Positions 53,832 to 63,473 of a stretch of 64,000 bases of DNA are shown here, piece after piece. The notes below the pieces were generated by a model. It worked only from the letters and a program-made list of their open reading frames with translations, ran no database searches and was not told where the DNA came from. Position 1 is the first letter of the stretch. Each line of letters begins with the position of its first letter. The position numbers and the translations under genes are program-made. This DNA comes from Gammaproteobacteria bacterium. Lineage in GTDB: Bacteria > Pseudomonadota > Gammaproteobacteria > Chromatiales > Chromatiaceae. The stretch covers positions 56,063-120,062 of the forward strand of contig JAGRGQ010000005.1 of NCBI GenBank assembly GCA_020445405.1, in the 5' to 3' direction.

Positions 53832-54836
53832 ATGAAAAACTTCCGCGCTTTCCGGATACACGATAACGAGGGCAGGATAGAGGCCGGTTTCGAGACGTTG
53901 AGCCTGAACCAGTTGACCGATGGTGAGGTTGTCGTCGCGGTTGATTGGTCCGGCATCAACTACAAGGATGCGCTCGCGGCCACCGGCAAGGGCCGCATTC
54001 TGCGCAAGCCGGCACTTAACGGCGGTATCGATCTTGCAGGCCGGGTGATCCAGAGCAGCGACCGCAGGTTCAGGGAGGGCGATGAGATCCTCGTGTGCGG
54101 TGCAGGCCTGTCCGAAATCCTGGACGGTGGCTATTCGCAGATCGCCCGCATCCCCGCGTCGGCGGCGGTCGCGCTCCCCGGCGGACTTACGCTGCGCGAA
54201 GCCATGGCGCTGGGCACGGCAGGGTTTACCGCGGCCATTGCGGTGCAGCGGATGGAGGACAACGGTCAGAAGCCTGAATTTGGTCCAATCCTGGTCACCG
54301 GCGCCACCGGAGGTGTCGGCAGCTTCGCCATCGATATGCTCAAGTCGCTGGGCTACAGCGTGGTCGCGCTGACCGGCAAGGCTGAAGAGCAGGCAGCCTA
54401 TCTCCACGCACTGGGTGCCGATTCGATTCTGGACCGGCATACGATCGAGATGAGCAGAAAACCGCTGGAACGGATGCAGTGGGGCGGCGCGGTGGACAAC
54501 GTCGGCGGTGAAACTCTTGCCTGGTTGACGCGGACAACCGCTGTCTGGGGCAATATCGCCTCGGTCGGACTGGCCGGCGGTCACAAACTGGAGACCACGG
54601 TAATGCCGTTTATTCTCCGCGGTGTCAGCCTGCTTGGCATCAACTCGGTCGAGTGCCCCCCCTACGTCCGCGCCAATGCCTGGTCGCGCGTCGCAACCGA
54701 TCTCAAGCCGTCCCACCTGGCACTGATCGCCAACCGCGAAATCGCCTTTGATGAACTGCCGCAGGCCTTCGACGGCTATGTCGACGGGCGGGTCACCGGA
54801 CGCACCGTCGTGCGTATCGGCTCCGGAGCACAGTGA
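53832..54836 (+). CDS. Acryloyl-CoA reductase-like MDR enzyme (AcuI/YhdH type)
   Basis: The 334-residue NADPH-dependent medium-chain reductase matches the YhdH/YhfP (AcuI) subfamily. VDWSGINYKDALAATGKGRI, NGGIDLAGRVIQSSDRRF and LGTAGFTAAIAVQRMEDNGQ lead to the nucleotide motif LVTGATGGVGSFAIDMLKSL. The segment GILGxxS appears as LLGINSVECPPYVRANAW. These enzymes reduce acryloyl-CoA to propionyl-CoA. GGAGG precedes ATG. The order with a PEP mutase-family lyase and HOT suggests small organic acid metabolism, but no operon is evident. Confidence 0.9.
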   Translation: MKNFRAFRIHDNEGRIEAGFETLSLNQLTDGEVVVAVDWSGINYKDALAATGKGRILRKPALNGGIDLAGRVIQSSDRRFREGDEILVCGAGLSEILDGGYSQIARIPASAAVALPGGLTLREAMALGTAGFTAAIAVQRMEDNGQKPEFGPILVTGATGGVGSFAIDMLKSLGYSVVALTGKAEEQAAYLHALGADSILDRHTIEMSRKPLERMQWGGAVDNVGGETLAWLTRTTAVWGNIASVGLAGGHKLETTVMPFILRGVSLLGINSVECPPYVRANAWSRVATDLKPSHLALIANREIAFDELPQAFDGYVDGRVTGRTVVRIGSGAQ

Positions 54837-54962
54837 TTGACTGTCCGCCCGGGGCGTACCCAGTGCCCGGAGAGTGAACTGACTGGCTAGCGACCGAAAC
54901 CATCCCTGGGTGAGGGATCCACAACCGGTCGAATCTTCAAAATTCACGAGGTGATTTGATCT

Positions 54963-56024
54963 ATGCGCATTGAGGATCTGATGCAGCTGCAATTCCTGGG
55001 AAACCCGTTGTTATCCTGGCTGTATGCCGTACTGGCATTTTTCTGTACCGCGATAGGTGTCCGACTGCTGCTGCGATTCCTGACCGCGCGCCTGGTCGTG
55101 CTTACACAGCGCACCGAGACCAGACTCGATGACGCCGTGGTGGAACTGATCCGGCAGACCAAATGGTGGACGCTCGCGATCATCGGTGTCTATGCGGCCA
55201 CGCGCTTCCTCGAGATCCCGGAACGTCCGGGTGCCTGGATTGCGGGCGCTGCTGCAGTGGCGCTCTTCCTGCAGACCGGCATCTGGCTCAGCGGGATGAT
55301 CGTGGTGTGGGTTGAGAGCTCGCGTCAGCGTCGCATGGCCAGGTCGCCTGCTGCGGCCACAGGTCTCTATGCAATAGGTATCGTCGGACGGATAGTGGTC
55401 TGGTCGGTGGTGTTACTGCTGATACTTGACAACCTCGGCGTGGATATCACCGCACTGGTCGCAAGCCTGGGGGTGGGCGGTGTTGCGGTGGCGCTGGCGG
55501 TGCAGAATATCCTGGGGGATCTGTTCGCCTCATTCTCAATCATCTTTGACAAACCTTTTGTTGTCGGTGATTTTCTGGCTATCGATAAATATGTTGGCAG
55601 TGTTGAGCATGTGGGTCTGAAAACAACGCGTCTGCGCAGCCTGACCGGTGAACAGCTGGTGTTCTCCAACTCCGACCTGCTCGGCAGCCGCATTCAGAAC
55701 TACGGCAGGATGAAAGAGCGGCGTGTGGCATTCGAGATCGGTGTGACCTATCAGACGCCGCGGGATAAACTGGCGCGCATACCGCAGATGTTGCAGGCGG
55801 CTATCGAGCAGCAGCCCCATACCCGGTTCGATCGATCGCATTTCAAGTCATACGGTGATTTTTCACTTGTTTTCGAAACCGTCTACTATGTCGACACCGC
55901 GGACTACAATATCTACATGGATATCCATCAGGCGGTGAATCTGGGGATCCATGAAAAGTTCGAGCAGGCGCAGATAGAGTTCGCCTATCCGACCCAGACC
56001 CTGTTCCTGAAACGGGGTTTGTAG
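54963..56024 (+). CDS. Mechanosensitive ion channel (MscS family)
   Basis: This 353-residue protein has four N-terminal hydrophobic helices (SWLYAVLAFFCTAIGVRLLL, WWTLAIIGVYAATRFLEI, IAGAAAVALFLQTGIWLSG and LYAIGIVGRIVVWSVVLLL). The MscS pore helix and hinge follow: ITALVASLGVGGVAVALAVQ then NILGDLFASFSIIFDKPFVV. After that comes the beta domain (VGDFLAIDKYVGSVEHVGLK) and the C-terminal vestibule. Membrane-tension relief at the inner membrane is the known role. Length is mid-size. It is divergent or tandem with the next hydrolase gene at 112 bases. Confidence 0.93.
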   Translation: MRIEDLMQLQFLGNPLLSWLYAVLAFFCTAIGVRLLLRFLTARLVVLTQRTETRLDDAVVELIRQTKWWTLAIIGVYAATRFLEIPERPGAWIAGAAAVALFLQTGIWLSGMIVVWVESSRQRRMARSPAAATGLYAIGIVGRIVVWSVVLLLILDNLGVDITALVASLGVGGVAVALAVQNILGDLFASFSIIFDKPFVVGDFLAIDKYVGSVEHVGLKTTRLRSLTGEQLVFSNSDLLGSRIQNYGRMKERRVAFEIGVTYQTPRDKLARIPQMLQAAIEQQPHTRFDRSHFKSYGDFSLVFETVYYVDTADYNIYMDIHQAVNLGIHEKFEQAQIEFAYPTQTLFLKRGL

Positions 56025-56136
56025 CGCGGAGGCTCGGAGAGACAGCATGGAACCTGTCTCCGACAATAAGCGCCGCATCCTCGCGTGACCGCCAGCAACT
56101 CGCACCAGACAAATACCTCCAGGTTGGAACCTCAGA

Positions 56137-56862
56137 ATGAAGACAGAGCCGACCCTTTTTCTGAGTCGAATTCCGGCGCTTCTCTGCCACACTCAGGCGC
56201 TGAAATCATCGGTGCGGAAAGGAACGGTTCTCTTCTATCATGGGCTCGGGGCATCCAAGGAGGTCCATCTCGCCGAGATCGAGCGGTTGGCGTCAGCCGG
56301 GTTTCTGGTTATAGCCGTGGATGCGGTCGGGCATGGTCAACGACGGGATCCCGAACTGGAGCGGCTCACCGCCGCTGGAAGTCCGGTCCGCGCCGAGTCG
56401 TTTCTTAGGGTCGTTCAGGAATCTGCGATGGAGCTTCCCCTGTTGCTGGACGACCTGCACGTCCGGGGTTGGATTTACCGCGGCAGGATAGGGATCTCGG
56501 GTATCTCCATGGGGGGATACATCTGCTTTCTGGGAATTACGCTGGAGCCCAGGCTTAAGGTGGCTGTATCCATTCTTGGATCGCCCGAATGGAAAGCGCC
56601 ATCCGCGATGAGTCCGCACAACAGGCTGGAGAGGTTCTCCGACATCAGACTGCTCTCGCAAAATGCCGGCCGTGATGAGCTGGTTTCGAGCGCAGCAGTG
56701 AAACGGTTTCACTCCCGTCTGCGCGAAACCTACGCGGATTACGGCGATCGTTTTGAGTATATAGAGTACCCGTTGTCCAGGCACTTCATGGCGGAACAGG
56801 ACTGGAGACTGTGCATCGAGAGGAGTGCGGCCTGGTTCGACCTGCACATGTCCCGCAACTGA
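56137..56862 (+). CDS. Alpha/beta hydrolase (YjfP-like)
   Basis: The 241-residue soluble enzyme has the alpha/beta hydrolase order: TVLFYHGLGASKEVHLAEIE, LVIAVDAVGHGQRRDPELER, nucleophile elbow GISGISMGGYICFLG (Gly-Ile-Ser-Met-Gly) and the terminal His in SRHFMAEQDWRLC. A catalytic Asp candidate is in YADYGDRFEYIEYP. These proteins act on esters or short acyl substrates; substrate unknown. It begins 113 bases after the MscS stop, same strand. Confidence 0.86.
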   Translation: MKTEPTLFLSRIPALLCHTQALKSSVRKGTVLFYHGLGASKEVHLAEIERLASAGFLVIAVDAVGHGQRRDPELERLTAAGSPVRAESFLRVVQESAMELPLLLDDLHVRGWIYRGRIGISGISMGGYICFLGITLEPRLKVAVSILGSPEWKAPSAMSPHNRLERFSDIRLLSQNAGRDELVSSAAVKRFHSRLRETYADYGDRFEYIEYPLSRHFMAEQDWRLCIERSAAWFDLHMSRN

Positions 56863-57208
56863 AGCCGTGTCCGCTAAAGGATCGCTACATTCACTCAACC
56901 CGATTTCGATCCTTTCCGATTGCGAATTTTCAATGAAGATAACCGGGCCAAGTGCAATTTTAGTGAATCAGTGTCGATTCGGATACCGTCGTAGCCGTTG
57001 TTCATGCATTTGCAGGGAGTGCGTCAGGTTCCGGGAGTAGTGCCGTTTCCCGCCAGCAATCGACGCTAAAATGGAGTGCCGGATTTTGACAACGCATGGC
57101 TGTGTGCATACACTGAAATTGAAAGTTTTGCATTCGATTCGCGGGAACGGCATGCACGTTTTTTCTGTCGCATGATATGCACCCGGATCCCGTAGGGGCT
57201 GAACCCAG
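56863..57208. other. 346-base gap upstream of the RND pump, no gene seen
   Basis: Sequence is of average composition with no ribosome binding site-bearing frame. It probably holds the pump promoter. No periplasmic adaptor gene is hidden here. Confidence 0.5.
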
Positions 57209-60200
57209 GTGAAAGCAAAGCGCGGTTACCGAGTGCTCCGCTTCGGGCTGATACCGAAGATCCTGCGGTTCTTTGTCGATTCCCCCCTGACCCCCCTGAT
57301 CGTCGGTGCCTCCATTCTGCTTGGCATCCTCGCCGTGCTGTTGCTGCCGCGCGAGGAGGAGCCGCAGATCGTGGTACCGGTGATCGATGTGTTCGTACAG
57401 ATGCCCGGCTCCTCGGTGCGTGAAGTGGAGCAGCGTGTCACGCAGCCACTGGAAAAACTGGCTTGGGAGCTGCCGGGTGTGGAGTATGTCTATTCCACGT
57501 CGAGCCCCGGCAGTTCGCTCACGGTCGTGCGCTTCCTGGTGGGTTGGGATGAAGAGGCGGCGATCGTGCAGCTCTATCAGAAGCTGTACGCAAACCTCGA
57601 CCGCATTCCCGAAGGTGCCAGCTATCCACTGCTTAAAACCCGCAGGATTGACGATGTTCCGGTGCTGGCGCTCACCTTCCATGGCGGTGGATATGACAGT
57701 TACGATTTGCGGCGTATCCTGGCTGCGGTGGACGATGTCGTTTCCCAGGTGACGGACGTCTCCGAGACCACGCTGATTGGCGGACTGCGCCGTCAGGTGC
57801 GGGTGGAGCTCGATGCAGGCCGGCTCGTCTCCTACCAGATCGATCCGTCGCATGTTTTGCGCACGCTGCGAGCGGGAAACCGTCAGCAGCGGGCTGGCAG
57901 CGTACCCCATGGTGGCCACGAAACGCTGGTGGAGACCGGCGGTTTTTTACGCACCGCCGCCGACGTCGGAGCCGTGGTGATCGGCGTGCACCAGGGTCAG
58001 CTGGTCTATCTGCGCGATGTCGCGGAGATTCTGGATGGCCCCGAGGAACCGGTTGATTATGTGTTGTTTGGCCGGGGCGGGAGCACGGAGCAGGTTGCCT
58101 CTGCGAACCTGGAGGAGCCCGCGGTGACGCTGGCGATTGCCAAGCGCAAAGGGGCCAATGCGGTTAAGGTCGTCGCGGAGGTAATGCGCAAGATCGAGCT
58201 GCTGCGCGGAAATCTGATTCCGTACGGAATCGAGGTCACAGTGACCCGCGATTATGGGCGCACCGCGCGCGAAAAATCCGATGAACTGCTGTTCCACATG
58301 GGACTGGCGGTGATAGGCGTGAGTCTGTTGATCGTGGCGGTGCTGGGCTGGCGCGAAGCCGGCGTGGTAGCAGTAGCCATCCCGGTTACACTGGCGCTGA
58401 CCCTGGCGACATTTTACATGCTGGGCTTCACACTCAACCGCGTGACCCTGTTCGCGTTGATCTTCTCCATCGGTATCCTGGTGGACGATCCGATCGTGGA
58501 TGTTGAAAACGTGGTAAGGCATTTCCGCTTGCCGGAGAACCGCGGTCGCCCACTCAAGGATGTCACCATTGCTGCGGTGAATGAGGTACGCAGTCCGCTG
58601 ATCCTGGCTACCCTGACGGTCATTGCCGCCGTGCTGCCGATGGCCTTCGTGCAGGGTTTGATGGGGCCCTATATGCGACCAATCCCGATCGGGGCAACTG
58701 CCGCCATGCTGTTCTCCATGTTCGTGGCCTTCGTGGTTACGCCTTGGGCGGCCTATCGTATGTTGCGTTGGCACGCCCGTCAGAGCGGTGAAGCGCCGCT
58801 TGATAAGGAGGACTGGACCACTCGCGCCTACCGCCGGGTGATGGGGCCGATGATCCGCCGTCCACTGTTTGGGATGGCGTTTCTGGCCGCGATCAGCCTG
58901 TTGCTGCTGGGCAGTCTGGCAATGGTCGTGACGGGTGCGGTAAAGGTGAAAATGCTGCCGTATGACAATAAGAGCGAGCTGCAGGTCATCGTCGATACGG
59001 ACGAAAATACCACGCTGGAATGCACCACCAATGTCGCCCGCATGCTGGCCGCCAAACTGCGGAGCGAGCCGGAGGTGATGAACTACCAGATCTATGCCGG
59101 TACCTCTGCACCCTACAATTTCAACGGCCTGGTGCGTCACTACTTCCTGCGACGCGGCTCCAATGTCGCGGACATCCAGGTCAACCTGGTGTCGAAAGAG
59201 GAGAGGGCGCTGCAGAGTCACGACATCGCCAAGCGCATCCGCGAAAAGATCCAGGCGCTGGCGGTCAGCTGCGGCGCGCGCATCAAAGTGGCCGAAGTGC
59301 CGCCGGGTCCGCCGGTGCTGCAGACGATCGTTGCCGAAATCTACGGGCCCGATTACGCCGAGCAGATAGAGATCGCCCGGCGAGTACTCGAACTGTTCGA
59401 GGAGACGCCCGGCGTGGTGGATGTCGATTGGTATGTGGAGTCCGATCAGCCGCAGCTGGTGTTTCGATTCGAACAGGAGAAGGCGGCGCTGCACCAGGTG
59501 AGCGCCGAACAGGTATCGCAGGTCGTGCAGATCGCCGAGTCGGGGGCCGATGCCGGCCTGCTGCACGTCGATACGGAGAACGAAGATGTCCCGATTCGGG
59601 TGCGTCTCCCGCTCAGGCAGCGGGCCCAGCCGAAGGAGCTTTTACCCTTGCCAATCTGTTCGGGTGAGCGTTGTGTGCCGCTGGGCGAGGTTACCAGCAT
59701 CGAGACCGGCGTGGGCGAGAAGAGCATCTACCGTAAGAATCAACTGCCGGTGGTCTATGTGACCGGCGATGTTGCCGGCGCCGCCGAGAGTCCCATCTAC
59801 GCGCTGCTGCAGCTCAATGACAAGATTCGTGCATACATCCCCGCGGGCCGTGACGCGCCGATGGAGATCTGGAATATCCGCCAGCCTTTCTCCACGCTGC
59901 TACCGGCAATGAAGTGGGATGGCGAATGGCACATCACCTACGAAGTGTTCCGCGACCTGGGTGCCGCTTTTGCCGTCGCGTTGGCGCTGATCTACATCCT
60001 GGTGGTGGGTTGGTTCCGCTCGTTCCGCACGCCGTTCGTCATCATGGCGGCGATCCCGTTCTCGCTGATCGGGATATTGCCGGCACACTGGGCGCTGGGC
60101 GCCTTTTTCACCGCGACCTCCATGATCGGTTTTATGGCCGGGGCCGGTATCGTGGTGCGCAACTCCATTATTCTGGTCGATTTCATCAAGCTGCGCGTGC

Positions 60201-60463
60201 TGCAGGGGATGCCGCTGGCCGAGGCCGTGGTCGATGCCGGCGCCGTGCGCTTCCGTCCCATGATGCTGACCGCCATGGCGGTGGTGGTGGGTGGCAGCGT
60301 GATCCTGTTCGATCCGATTTTCCAGGGGTTGGCGATCTCGCTGATGGCGGGCGAGGTGGCGTCGCTGCTGCTGTCGCGCATGGCGGTGCCGGTGATCTAC
60401 TACCTGTGGATGCGCTATGCTTACCGGGCGGGCACCGAAACGCCGGCCGGGCAGTCTGGCTGA
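57209..60463 (+). CDS. RND efflux permease (AcrB-like), without local adaptor or outer-membrane partner
   Basis: This 1084-residue inner-membrane pump has the duplicated RND plan. [20 protein letters not shown] is TM1, and a large periplasmic domain follows. TM4 carries the proton-relay pair in [20 protein letters not shown], matching AcrB Asp407/Asp408. The second half has [20 protein letters not shown] near TM10-11 and ends in [14 protein letters not shown]. The start is GTG at 57209 with weak Shine-Dalgarno, and length is normal. Tripartite pumps normally have a membrane-fusion gene next door; none is adjacent, so partners must be elsewhere or it works differently. Export of cations or drugs cannot be separated from sequence. 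Confidence 0.92.
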   Translation: MKAKRGYRVLRFGLIPKILRFFVDSPLTPLIVGASILLGILAVLLLPREEEPQIVVPVIDVFVQMPGSSVREVEQRVTQPLEKLAWELPGVEYVYSTSSPGSSLTVVRFLVGWDEEAAIVQLYQKLYANLDRIPEGASYPLLKTRRIDDVPVLALTFHGGGYDSYDLRRILAAVDDVVSQVTDVSETTLIGGLRRQVRVELDAGRLVSYQIDPSHVLRTLRAGNRQQRAGSVPHGGHETLVETGGFLRTAADVGAVVIGVHQGQLVYLRDVAEILDGPEEPVDYVLFGRGGSTEQVASANLEEPAVTLAIAKRKGANAVKVVAEVMRKIELLRGNLIPYGIEVTVTRDYGRTAREKSDELLFHMGLAVIGVSLLIVAVLGWREAGVVAVAIPVTLALTLATFYMLGFTLNRVTLFALIFSIGILVDDPIVDVENVVRHFRLPENRGRPLKDVTIAAVNEVRSPLILATLTVIAAVLPMAFVQGLMGPYMRPIPIGATAAMLFSMFVAFVVTPWAAYRMLRWHARQSGEAPLDKEDWTTRAYRRVMGPMIRRPLFGMAFLAAISLLLLGSLAMVVTGAVKVKMLPYDNKSELQVIVDTDENTTLECTTNVARMLAAKLRSEPEVMNYQIYAGTSAPYNFNGLVRHYFLRRGSNVADIQVNLVSKEERALQSHDIAKRIREKIQALAVSCGARIKVAEVPPGPPVLQTIVAEIYGPDYAEQIEIARRVLELFEETPGVVDVDWYVESDQPQLVFRFEQEKAALHQVSAEQVSQVVQIAESGADAGLLHVDTENEDVPIRVRLPLRQRAQPKELLPLPICSGERCVPLGEVTSIETGVGEKSIYRKNQLPVVYVTGDVAGAAESPIYALLQLNDKIRAYIPAGRDAPMEIWNIRQPFSTLLPAMKWDGEWHITYEVFRDLGAAFAVALALIYILVVGWFRSFRTPFVIMAAIPFSLIGILPAHWALGAFFTATSMIGFMAGAGIVVRNSIILVDFIKLRVLQGMPLAEAVVDAGAVRFRPMMLTAMAVVVGGSVILFDPIFQGLAISLMAGEVASLLLSRMAVPVIYYLWMRYAYRAGTETPAGQSG

Positions 60464-60582
60464 GTGCTTCGAATCGGCTGGACGCAGTGGTGAGGTGCAC
60501 GAAGTACAGCCGTGTCGGAAGCTGCCAGCCGGTGCGCTGTCTGGCGTGGGTAATACGTTTATAAGAATTCGGGAAAAGCAAA

Positions 60583-61437
60583 ATGATCGAAATCAAACAC
60601 CGTGAAACGGGTGAGGTCCTGGAAAGCATCGATGCCGCGGAACTGCGCGGGGCCGATCTGCGCGAGCTGCGCCTCTCGGGTGCCGACCTGGCCGGACAGG
60701 ACCTCAGTTACGCGCATCTTGACAACTCCGATCTGCGTGGCGCCAACCTGCGCGGCGCGCGGCTGGACGGTGCCATATTGCACGGCGTTCACCTCAACGA
60801 AGCTGTTCTCGCCGGCGCCAGCTTCGTGGGTGCGCACCTCGGTGCTGACCACCGGCGCGATGCCGCCGATCTGCATGGCTGCGATCTGCGCAAAGTCGAT
60901 TTCTCACACGCCGACCTGCGCCAGGTGCGCCTGTGCCAATCGGAACTGCAGGAGGCGCAGCTCGAGCGCGCGGACCTGCAGGGCGCAGACCTGTCGCATT
61001 GCGACCTGTCCGGGGCGCAGCTGTGCGATGCGCTGTTGATCGATGCGGATCTGCGTCGATCCAACCTGAAGGGTACGGACCTGCGCGATGCGCACCTGAA
61101 CGGGGCGAACCTGGCGGGAGCGGATCTAACCGGGGCGGATCTGACCACGCGCCAGCGAGAAGGTTTCGCAGTGGTCAACCGGGCGCGGTTGCACGGCGCT
61201 GTTCTGCGGGGTGCCAGAATGTCCCGTGTGTGGGCATCGCATACCGATTTCAGCGATGCCGATCTCACCGGGGTTGACCTGTCACATGCGGTGTTAAGCA
61301 GCAGCAGCATGCGGCATGCGGTGCTGACCGATGCGGATTTCACCGGCGTGGAGCTGGCGACCGTGGACTTGCGCTTTGCCAATGTGTCCAAGGCGAAGCA
61401 TGTCGACCTGCCGTCGTTCAAGTACGACGTGCGCTGA
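60583..61437 (+). CDS. Pentapeptide-repeat protein
   Basis: About 30 tandem A(D/N)LxG-type pentapeptides run through the 284 residues: LRGADLRELRLSGADLAGQD, LRGANLRGARLDGAIL, LTGADLTTRQ near residue 185 and LTGVDLSHAVL near 225. The fold is a right-handed quadrilateral beta-helix. The first 20 residues (IEIKHRETGEVLESID) form a beta cap. Some relatives mimic DNA and inhibit gyrase (Qnr/MfpA), but most have unknown partners, and no signal peptide or effector tail is present. A G-rich AAGCAAAATG start with AAAGCAAA follows the RND gene by 119 bases. Confidence 0.92.
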   Translation: MIEIKHRETGEVLESIDAAELRGADLRELRLSGADLAGQDLSYAHLDNSDLRGANLRGARLDGAILHGVHLNEAVLAGASFVGAHLGADHRRDAADLHGCDLRKVDFSHADLRQVRLCQSELQEAQLERADLQGADLSHCDLSGAQLCDALLIDADLRRSNLKGTDLRDAHLNGANLAGADLTGADLTTRQREGFAVVNRARLHGAVLRGARMSRVWASHTDFSDADLTGVDLSHAVLSSSSMRHAVLTDADFTGVELATVDLRFANVSKAKHVDLPSFKYDVR

Positions 61438-61578
61438 GCGGCGGCGGATTCGGACGGAGAGCGGTTGGCACAACCCGTGGTATCCCGCTTGCGGCCCGGA
61501 ACGAGTATGCGGTCGAGAAAAATCTGCCGTCGATTGCATTGATCCCGGATGGCAGATTCCGGTTGGCCGCAAGTGGCA

Positions 61579-61902
61579 CTATCCGACCACCGTCTCGATC
61601 GCTTCGCTGCCGCTCCGGTTATCGCTCCAGCGGATCAGTACGCGGTCTCCGGGCCGCGCCGCGAGAATACGCAAGGAGAGATAGGGATTTCGCGCCACAC
61701 CCCAGCTCCAGTCTGCGTGCAGCACCGGTTCGCCGTTTAATAGACACTGGAGTTCGCGTATGAAGTGGCGGGGTATCGTCTTTCCGGTGGTTGTATCCCG
61801 GCGCCTCCCGGTCTCCATGGGGTGACGGATGAGTACCTTGACCAGCGCTACATTCTGCTGCATCGTTGCTCGTATTTTGTGAGGCGTATTATTGCCAGCC
61901 AT
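61579..61902 (-). CDS. soxZ: Thiosulfate-carrier subunit SoxZ, without a local SoxY
   Basis: The 107-residue protein matches SoxZ: VKVLIRHPMETGRRRDTTTG, KTIPRHFIRELQCLLNGEPV, ADWSWGVARNPYLSLRILAA and GDRVLIRWSDNRSGSEAIET. SoxYZ carries thiosulfate on SoxY's Gly-Gly-Cys-Gly-Gly arm in the periplasm; SoxZ itself is soluble, and secretion is normally by SoxY. GAGGAG nine bases upstream sets the ATG at 61902. No SoxY frame precedes it. It is an orphan subunit beside an NTF2-like gene and the pentapeptide-repeat gene. Confidence 0.85.
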   Translation of the reverse strand: MAGNNTPHKIRATMQQNVALVKVLIRHPMETGRRRDTTTGKTIPRHFIRELQCLLNGEPVLHADWSWGVARNPYLSLRILAARPGDRVLIRWSDNRSGSEAIETVVG

Positions 61903-62142
61903 CTGCCTGATCTCCTCTGCGATTTACATTCCTAGTTATCAGCTGCAGCCGTCCGCGCTGACACTGATGCGCTTCCTGGCGATGTAGCAGCCTTCTGCGG
62001 CAGGGATAACGCAGTCGAGCGTACAGGGCAATATTCACCGCGGGTACCGACGGTTGAACCTGGGTAACGCCTGCCCAGGACGATGAAAACTTTGGAAATG
62101 AACAACGAATGCCGCGGGAAATCAGCTGGTAATCCGTGCTTT

Positions 62143-62553
62143 TCACTGCAGTGTCTGGTTAGCACTCCGGTTCTGTACCAGCGATGCGTGATGTCCGATC
62201 ATCAGCCAGCCCCTGTCGAATTTTCGGTACACATTCGTCGCCAGAACGACGGCTGCAACCCTGCCTGAACTGATCATCTCCTCAACTACCATATGCACCG
62301 CCAGATCACTGGAAAGTGCACGGTTGAGCAGCGTGTATTTTATTTCGCTGCGATGCGCATCCGCAAAGATGTTCTCCCAACTGCGCACAATCGCCCGGTA
62401 TTCGATGATGGCGCGTGAACCGGGATGCACGCATACCACACCCTCATCAGCCCACAAACCAGCCATGACATCGGGGTCGCAGCGCATAAACGCTTCGTAG
62501 AAGACCGCCTCCACTTCGTCCGGGGTTTTGAACACGGGCTTCGATTTTGTCAT
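62143..62553 (-). CDS. NTF2-like/SnoaL-type small alpha+beta protein
   Basis: The 136-residue protein shows the cone-shaped NTF2 order: TPDEVEAVFYEAFMRCDPDV (helix), MAGLWADEGVVCVHPGSRAI, VRSWENIFADAHRSEIKYTL and a final sheet with VVEEMISSGRVAAVVLATNV. VYRKFDRGWLMIGHHASLV ends it. Such proteins bind or isomerise hydrophobic small molecules or simply dimerise; a function cannot be assigned. The ATG has a modest ribosome binding site. It is upstream of soxZ on the same strand with a 240-base gap, so co-transcription is possible but loose. Confidence 0.8.
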   Translation of the reverse strand: MTKSKPVFKTPDEVEAVFYEAFMRCDPDVMAGLWADEGVVCVHPGSRAIIEYRAIVRSWENIFADAHRSEIKYTLLNRALSSDLAVHMVVEEMISSGRVAAVVLATNVYRKFDRGWLMIGHHASLVQNRSANQTLQ

Positions 62554-63473
62554 AACCCGGATTAGAACTCAGATGCTCCTGTGCGTCCAATAATTCGCCA
62601 CGTGTGGGGTTCAATGAGGTCACCGCAACGGATGAAGCTGATGAGCGCATGGGGTTTTTTATCACTTGATCGGAGTTTAATTGAGCAGGTACTGCGGATA
62701 CCGACACCCCTTTTTTGATTCCGGCGCAGGCCGGGATAGCAGTATTTCAACATCAAAATGGCTGTTCGGCGCCTGTCTCCTGTTGTGCATTGCCCGGAAA
62801 CAGCGCTGGCGGCAAGGTTGTTGGCTGGATGAAGGCGACCGCAATCGACGCCTGCGGGAGGCCTCTTTTTCCAGCATGACATTGATCCTGTGGTGATTCA
62901 GCCGGAAAAGCTGCGCCGCCTCTGGCCGCGCCCCCTGCTCATCCCGAAAGGCTTGATCTGCCAGCACTGTTTGCGGCCGGTTTCACCGGCGCCGCGCTGA
63001 ATCAGGATATCGGGCTGCGCTATCAACGCGTTTCGGTCGTCGAATCTGAGTATATTGGAGGGGCATTTCCCGTATCGCGAACCAATGATTCTTGTAAATC
63101 CCGTCTTTTCCACCCAGAATTCCACTGTTAAGCTTCTATCCTGCGCGCTCAAGTTAGATTTCTGCAGACTTGCCGATGTGGATTCCTCTGCGCGTAGCGA
63201 GCAACCTGCGGTACAACATCTGCTCGCCGATCCTATTTCACCTGCTGGATCAGTCCAGGTGCATATGGATAGGTATGCGTCTCACCCCGCAGCGGGAGAG
63301 AGTGGGGCGCATGGCTGCGGTACAGATATACTCAGCGCCCGTGATTGGCCGCACTTGTTTTGGCAGCGATGTCTCGCAGTGTTGTCCAGAGTTTCCAAGG
63401 AAGTTCTGCTGGTCTATACATGGTACAAAGTCCGCTGAGAACACTGGAATCCAATAAATAATAGGACACTAAG
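62554..63473. other. 920-base region without a supported gene before the exosortase
   Basis: Open frames up to 127 codons exist on both strands but show no ribosome binding site or motif; one minus-strand frame (62677-62967) contains a repeated basic helix-like segment and may be a remnant of a DNA-binding protein. The exosortase promoter must lie toward the right end. Confidence 0.45.

Noticed and set aside
53796..54992. 398-codon minus-strand frame over the AcuI-type gene
   Set aside because: Shadow of the reductase; the plus-strand product has the NADPH fold and a Shine-Dalgarno sequence.
57947..59566. Long open frame on the minus strand inside the RND gene (539 codons)
   Set aside because: It is antisense to a clear RND permease and is Gln/His/Arg-rich, the composition expected from the opposite strand of a GC-rich gene; no motif.
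61889..62146. Minus-strand frame upstream of soxZ considered as SoxY
   Set aside because: It lacks the Gly-Gly-Cys-Gly-Gly arm and SoxY motifs, is Arg-rich and has no signal peptide.
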